Part shown: piece after piece, positions 61,925 to 64,000 of the stretch
Layout of the letters: each line of letters starts with the position of its first letter
How positions within the stretch are numbered: the stretch's first letter is position 1
Assembly: GCA_034439475.1 (NCBI GenBank)
Contig: JAWXAN010000031.1
Location: 1-64,000 of the forward strand
DNA length: 64,000 bases
Source: Candidatus Zixiibacteriota bacterium
Lineage (GTDB): Bacteria; Zixibacteria; MSB-5A5; GN15; FEB-12
Reading direction: 5' to 3'
Program-made: the position numbers and the translations under genes
Notes under the pieces: model-generated
Told to the model about the DNA's origin: nothing
Seen by the model: the letters and a program-made list of their open reading frames with translations, nothing else
The model's database searches: none

Positions 61925-62785
61925 ATGCGTTTAACGCTTATACTTGTCACAGTCGGCCTTTTGACCGCCAGTTCGGTGCTCTCACAAACCCGTGAGTCAA
62001 ATCCAAGGGAACAGGAAATAGTCAATTCGTACCTTAAGAAATCCGTTTCCCAGCATAACTCGAAGTTGAGCTGGTTCTCGGCGAACTTTGGGTTGAATCG
62101 TATCTTTCGCGACAATGATTACAACAAATTTGTCGATAATCAGCGCGCCACCTTTTCAAATGGCCGTTTCGGCTACCTGAATATGGCATCCTCTATCGGT
62201 CTTGAGGCCGCTGTTGTCTTCAAGGAGAAGTTTGCCTGGACAATTGGCGGCGAACTATGGCTCAAGATGGGCGAAACGCTTGAGGGCAGCTATTCATACA
62301 ATGTCCCAGGCGGCAGCGGGCCATCCACAGTAACAAATCCGAAATCCGAAATCAGCGTGACCGGCTTCAGCAGTGGACTTCAGTATTTTATCTTAAATCC
62401 GCCAAAACTCGGCGAATCTTTGTCAAAAATGGCTGTCCGCATCGGCGGAACAGTCGGACTGTATCAGGTCAACTGGGAACTCTGGCAGCAGTATCAGAAC
62501 CTCAATTTAGCCACTTCGAATTCTGCAGCCACTAATACCACTTTCAAAGATAATACTGTTGGATTTGGACTTAACCTCGGTCTTGACTATCCGATCAACT
62601 TTGGCGGTTTGATAGTTGCCGCAGATTTAAATTACCTTCATTTGAACTTCGACAACGTTGCATGGTATAACCTTCAAAATGAAGAAATCATTGCCTCACT
62701 TAACGGCCAGGAGGATGGTAGAGTCGATCTGAATCTTTCCGGCGGCCGTGGTAAAATCGAGCTGAAGAAATTCTTTAGCTGGTGA
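61925..62785 (+). CDS. Putative outer-membrane beta-barrel protein
   Basis: A 286-residue exported protein from the ATG at 61925 (GAGGA five to six bases upstream): signal MRLTLILVTVGLLTAS to about residue 21, then alternating hydrophobic and polar beta-like strands (GFGLNLGLDYPINF, LIVAADLNYLHLNF) and a C-terminal Phe-Phe-Ser-Trp end. This layout fits an outer-membrane barrel, but no named family is recognised. The larger frame back to 61757 lacks a signal peptide and was not used. The next gene follows in the same direction. Confidence 0.7.
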   Translation: MRLTLILVTVGLLTASSVLSQTRESNPREQEIVNSYLKKSVSQHNSKLSWFSANFGLNRIFRDNDYNKFVDNQRATFSNGRFGYLNMASSIGLEAAVVFKEKFAWTIGGELWLKMGETLEGSYSYNVPGGSGPSTVTNPKSEISVTGFSSGLQYFILNPPKLGESLSKMAVRIGGTVGLYQVNWELWQQYQNLNLATSNSAATNTTFKDNTVGFGLNLGLDYPINFGGLIVAADLNYLHLNFDNVAWYNLQNEEIIASLNGQEDGRVDLNLSGGRGKIELKKFFSW

Positions 62786-62809
62786 AAACTAACGAACCGT
62801 CGAAATTGG

Positions 62810-62837
62810 TTGACAGATTTGCGGGAGAACCTATCTT
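62810..62837 (+). promoter_or_regulatory. Candidate promoter of propeller-protein gene
   Basis: TTGACA (62810-62815), 16-nt spacer, TATCTT (62832-62837). Predicted initiation is about 30 bases before the chosen GTG start. Confidence 0.5.
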
Positions 62838-62874
62838 GAGCCGACCTGTAAACAATAACAACGGAGTAAACCAC

Positions 62875-63927
62875 GTGAGACGGTTCGCAACAGCCCTATC
62901 CCTTAGTATAATTATTGGCGCAACGGCGGTGTTATCGACCGCCTTTGCCGCTGAAAAACTTTCCGTATCCAAAGCCGGGACAATCGGCACGCCATCCGGA
63001 CGCATCGCGTTTATTCGCGAAAAAAACGTCTGGGTTATGGATGCCACCGGAGCCAATCAGATGTCTGTTTCTGAGGTCGGCAATGCCGACGGGCGCCTGA
63101 GTTGGTCACCTGACGGTAAGAGAATCGCCTTCACCCGTTCCGGTACTGTCAATCTTCGCGGCCCTGATATGCTCGGCGGTCAGCACAAAGTGTATGACAT
63201 CTTCCATGCAATTCTCGACTCGGCTAAAATTGGCAACAAATTTTTCTGGTATCGAATCACCGATGATCTTGGAAGCCGCGACGCCGAATGGCAGCCCGAT
63301 GGCCGCATGATCTTCTACAAAGACATGAACGCAAATACGGTCAATTCCGAAATACCAAATTACCAAGTTGCAACGATGGACGCCGAGGGTGGTTCAATTG
63401 AAGTCCTTCGCAAAGATTGGCAGAATATGGGCGAATATTTTATTTCCCCTACCATGAATAACCGCGGCGATATCGCGTTTGTCCATTTTTATTCCGAAGG
63501 AACATCGGGCATGGCTCCGCGAGGAATTGCCGTGCTGCCGAAAGATAAATTCATGGCTCGTCTTGATTCTGTTCGCACAGCCTCAAGCAAATTGACAGGG
63601 AATGTCGGTCCGGCCTGGTCGCCTGATGGAAAGTGGCTTGCTTTTGTAAATAATAGCATGACCGACGGCGGACTGTATATCGCATCCCCCGACCTCAAAG
63701 AGAAGTATCTTGTTTTTGCCCCTCCAGTGGGCACTACGTTGTACACAAGTCCGCCATCGTTTTCGTCCAACTCAAAATGGCTCACCTTTGCCACATCGGA
63801 TGGCTCAATCTGGATTTGCGACATCACTGGCAATGGTTCAAAGAGAATCACTGGACCTGGTATCGACTCGAACCCATCCTGGTCAAAAGGAACGGCGGCG
63901 ACACCAGCGACCACGTCGTCAAAATAG
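62875..63927 (+). CDS. Exported TolB-like beta-propeller protein
   Basis: A 350-residue protein with a signal peptide (FATALSLSIIIGATAVLSTAFA) and PD40/TolB-like propeller blades: SWSPDGKRIAFTR, EWQPDGRMIFYKD, AWSPDGKWLAFVN and SFSSNSKWLTFAT. These are periplasmic binding scaffolds. GTG 62875 was chosen because GGAG lies eight bases upstream; a GTG at 62782 overlaps the barrel gene stop (GTGA) but would bury the signal peptide. A strong terminator closes the gene. Confidence 0.87.
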   Translation: MRRFATALSLSIIIGATAVLSTAFAAEKLSVSKAGTIGTPSGRIAFIREKNVWVMDATGANQMSVSEVGNADGRLSWSPDGKRIAFTRSGTVNLRGPDMLGGQHKVYDIFHAILDSAKIGNKFFWYRITDDLGSRDAEWQPDGRMIFYKDMNANTVNSEIPNYQVATMDAEGGSIEVLRKDWQNMGEYFISPTMNNRGDIAFVHFYSEGTSGMAPRGIAVLPKDKFMARLDSVRTASSKLTGNVGPAWSPDGKWLAFVNNSMTDGGLYIASPDLKEKYLVFAPPVGTTLYTSPPSFSSNSKWLTFATSDGSIWICDITGNGSKRITGPGIDSNPSWSKGTAATPATTSSK

Positions 63928-63959
63928 CTATCCTGATTTCCCAAATTTATATCTGAGTA

Positions 63960-63997
63960 AAAGTGCGTTGTCCGAAATGGCAACGCACTTTATTTCT
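63960..63997 (+). terminator. Intrinsic terminator
   Basis: Stem AAAGTGCGTTG (63960-63970) with CAACGCACTTT (63981-63991), 10-nt loop, followed by ATTTCTT. Confidence 0.85.
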
Positions 63998-64000
63998 TGG

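Noticed and set aside
1-64000. Search for CRISPR arrays, insertion sequences and prophage genes
   Set aside because: No regularly spaced repeat array, transposase, integrase or phage structural gene was seen. The recurrent palindromes are irregularly spaced and intergenic.

Overview
The window is a bacterial chromosome segment of moderate GC with dense, mostly operonic genes. It has Gram-negative envelope features: lipoproteins with lipoboxes, an OmpA-type protein, and a probable outer-membrane barrel. The paired C-terminal motif of the secreted dehydrogenase at 58.6-60.0 kb (two Asp-rich, dockerin-like 'D-x-S-D-x-T-x-L-I-D-F/Y-L-F' units), the lipoproteins with Ig-like domains and the DUF6754-type membrane cluster suggest candidate phylum Zixibacteria or a close relative. 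That assignment is inference from family memory and was not computed.

Layout. 0-9.2 kb: intergenic repeats, tRNA-Leu(CAA), a SET-domain protein, a class A penicillin-binding protein, then tyrS, a TPR lipoprotein, an Ig-like lipoprotein and a MscS channel. 9.2-13 kb: an OmpA-like lipoprotein and a sugar-type ABC importer (binding protein and two permeases, no ATPase). 13-16 kb: five genes with 1-4 nt stop/start overlaps (a DUF6754-like protein, three unknown membrane proteins and a 43-residue zinc ribbon). 16-20 kb: DUF72 protein, a NatAB-like ABC exporter, a D,D-carboxypeptidase. 20.4-36.9 kb: a long minus-strand translation/RNA block, proS-rimP-nusA-infB-rbfA-nrnA-like-truB-ribF-rpsO-pnp-M16 peptidase-deacetylase-leuS. 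37-43.6 kb: murein-peptide processing genes (NlpC/P60, dipeptide epimerase, amidase), an aminotransferase, coaE and a DUF457-like protein. 43.8-48.1 kb: a secreted LIM-finger/DA1-like metalloprotease candidate, tRNA-Arg(CCG) and an EF-G paralogue with an altered G4 motif behind a consensus promoter. 48-57.8 kb: YceI, RlmB-like methyltransferase, Ig-like lipoprotein, a frameshifted DUF2267 gene, two Cys-containing secreted proteins, DinB-like and HIT proteins, an AT-rich nuclease-like gene, a histidine ammonia-lyase and an exonuclease-WYL fusion. 57.8-64 kb: a repeat-rich gap, a secreted sugar dehydrogenase, an ECF sigma/anti-sigma pair divergent from a membrane protein, a barrel protein and a beta-propeller protein.

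The items most worth following are the coupled DUF6754 membrane cluster with its hidden zinc ribbon, the bacterial LIM-DA1 protein, two divergent promoter candidates with identical TGCAAC-N17-GTCTA architecture beside the ECF sigma gene, a terminator-like hairpin in the rimP-nusA-infB leader, and an open frame at 20.2-20.4 kb that lacks a usable start. No rRNA, CRISPR array, prophage or insertion sequence was seen. Several starts were moved inward to a better-placed ribosome site; each such choice is explained in its entry.
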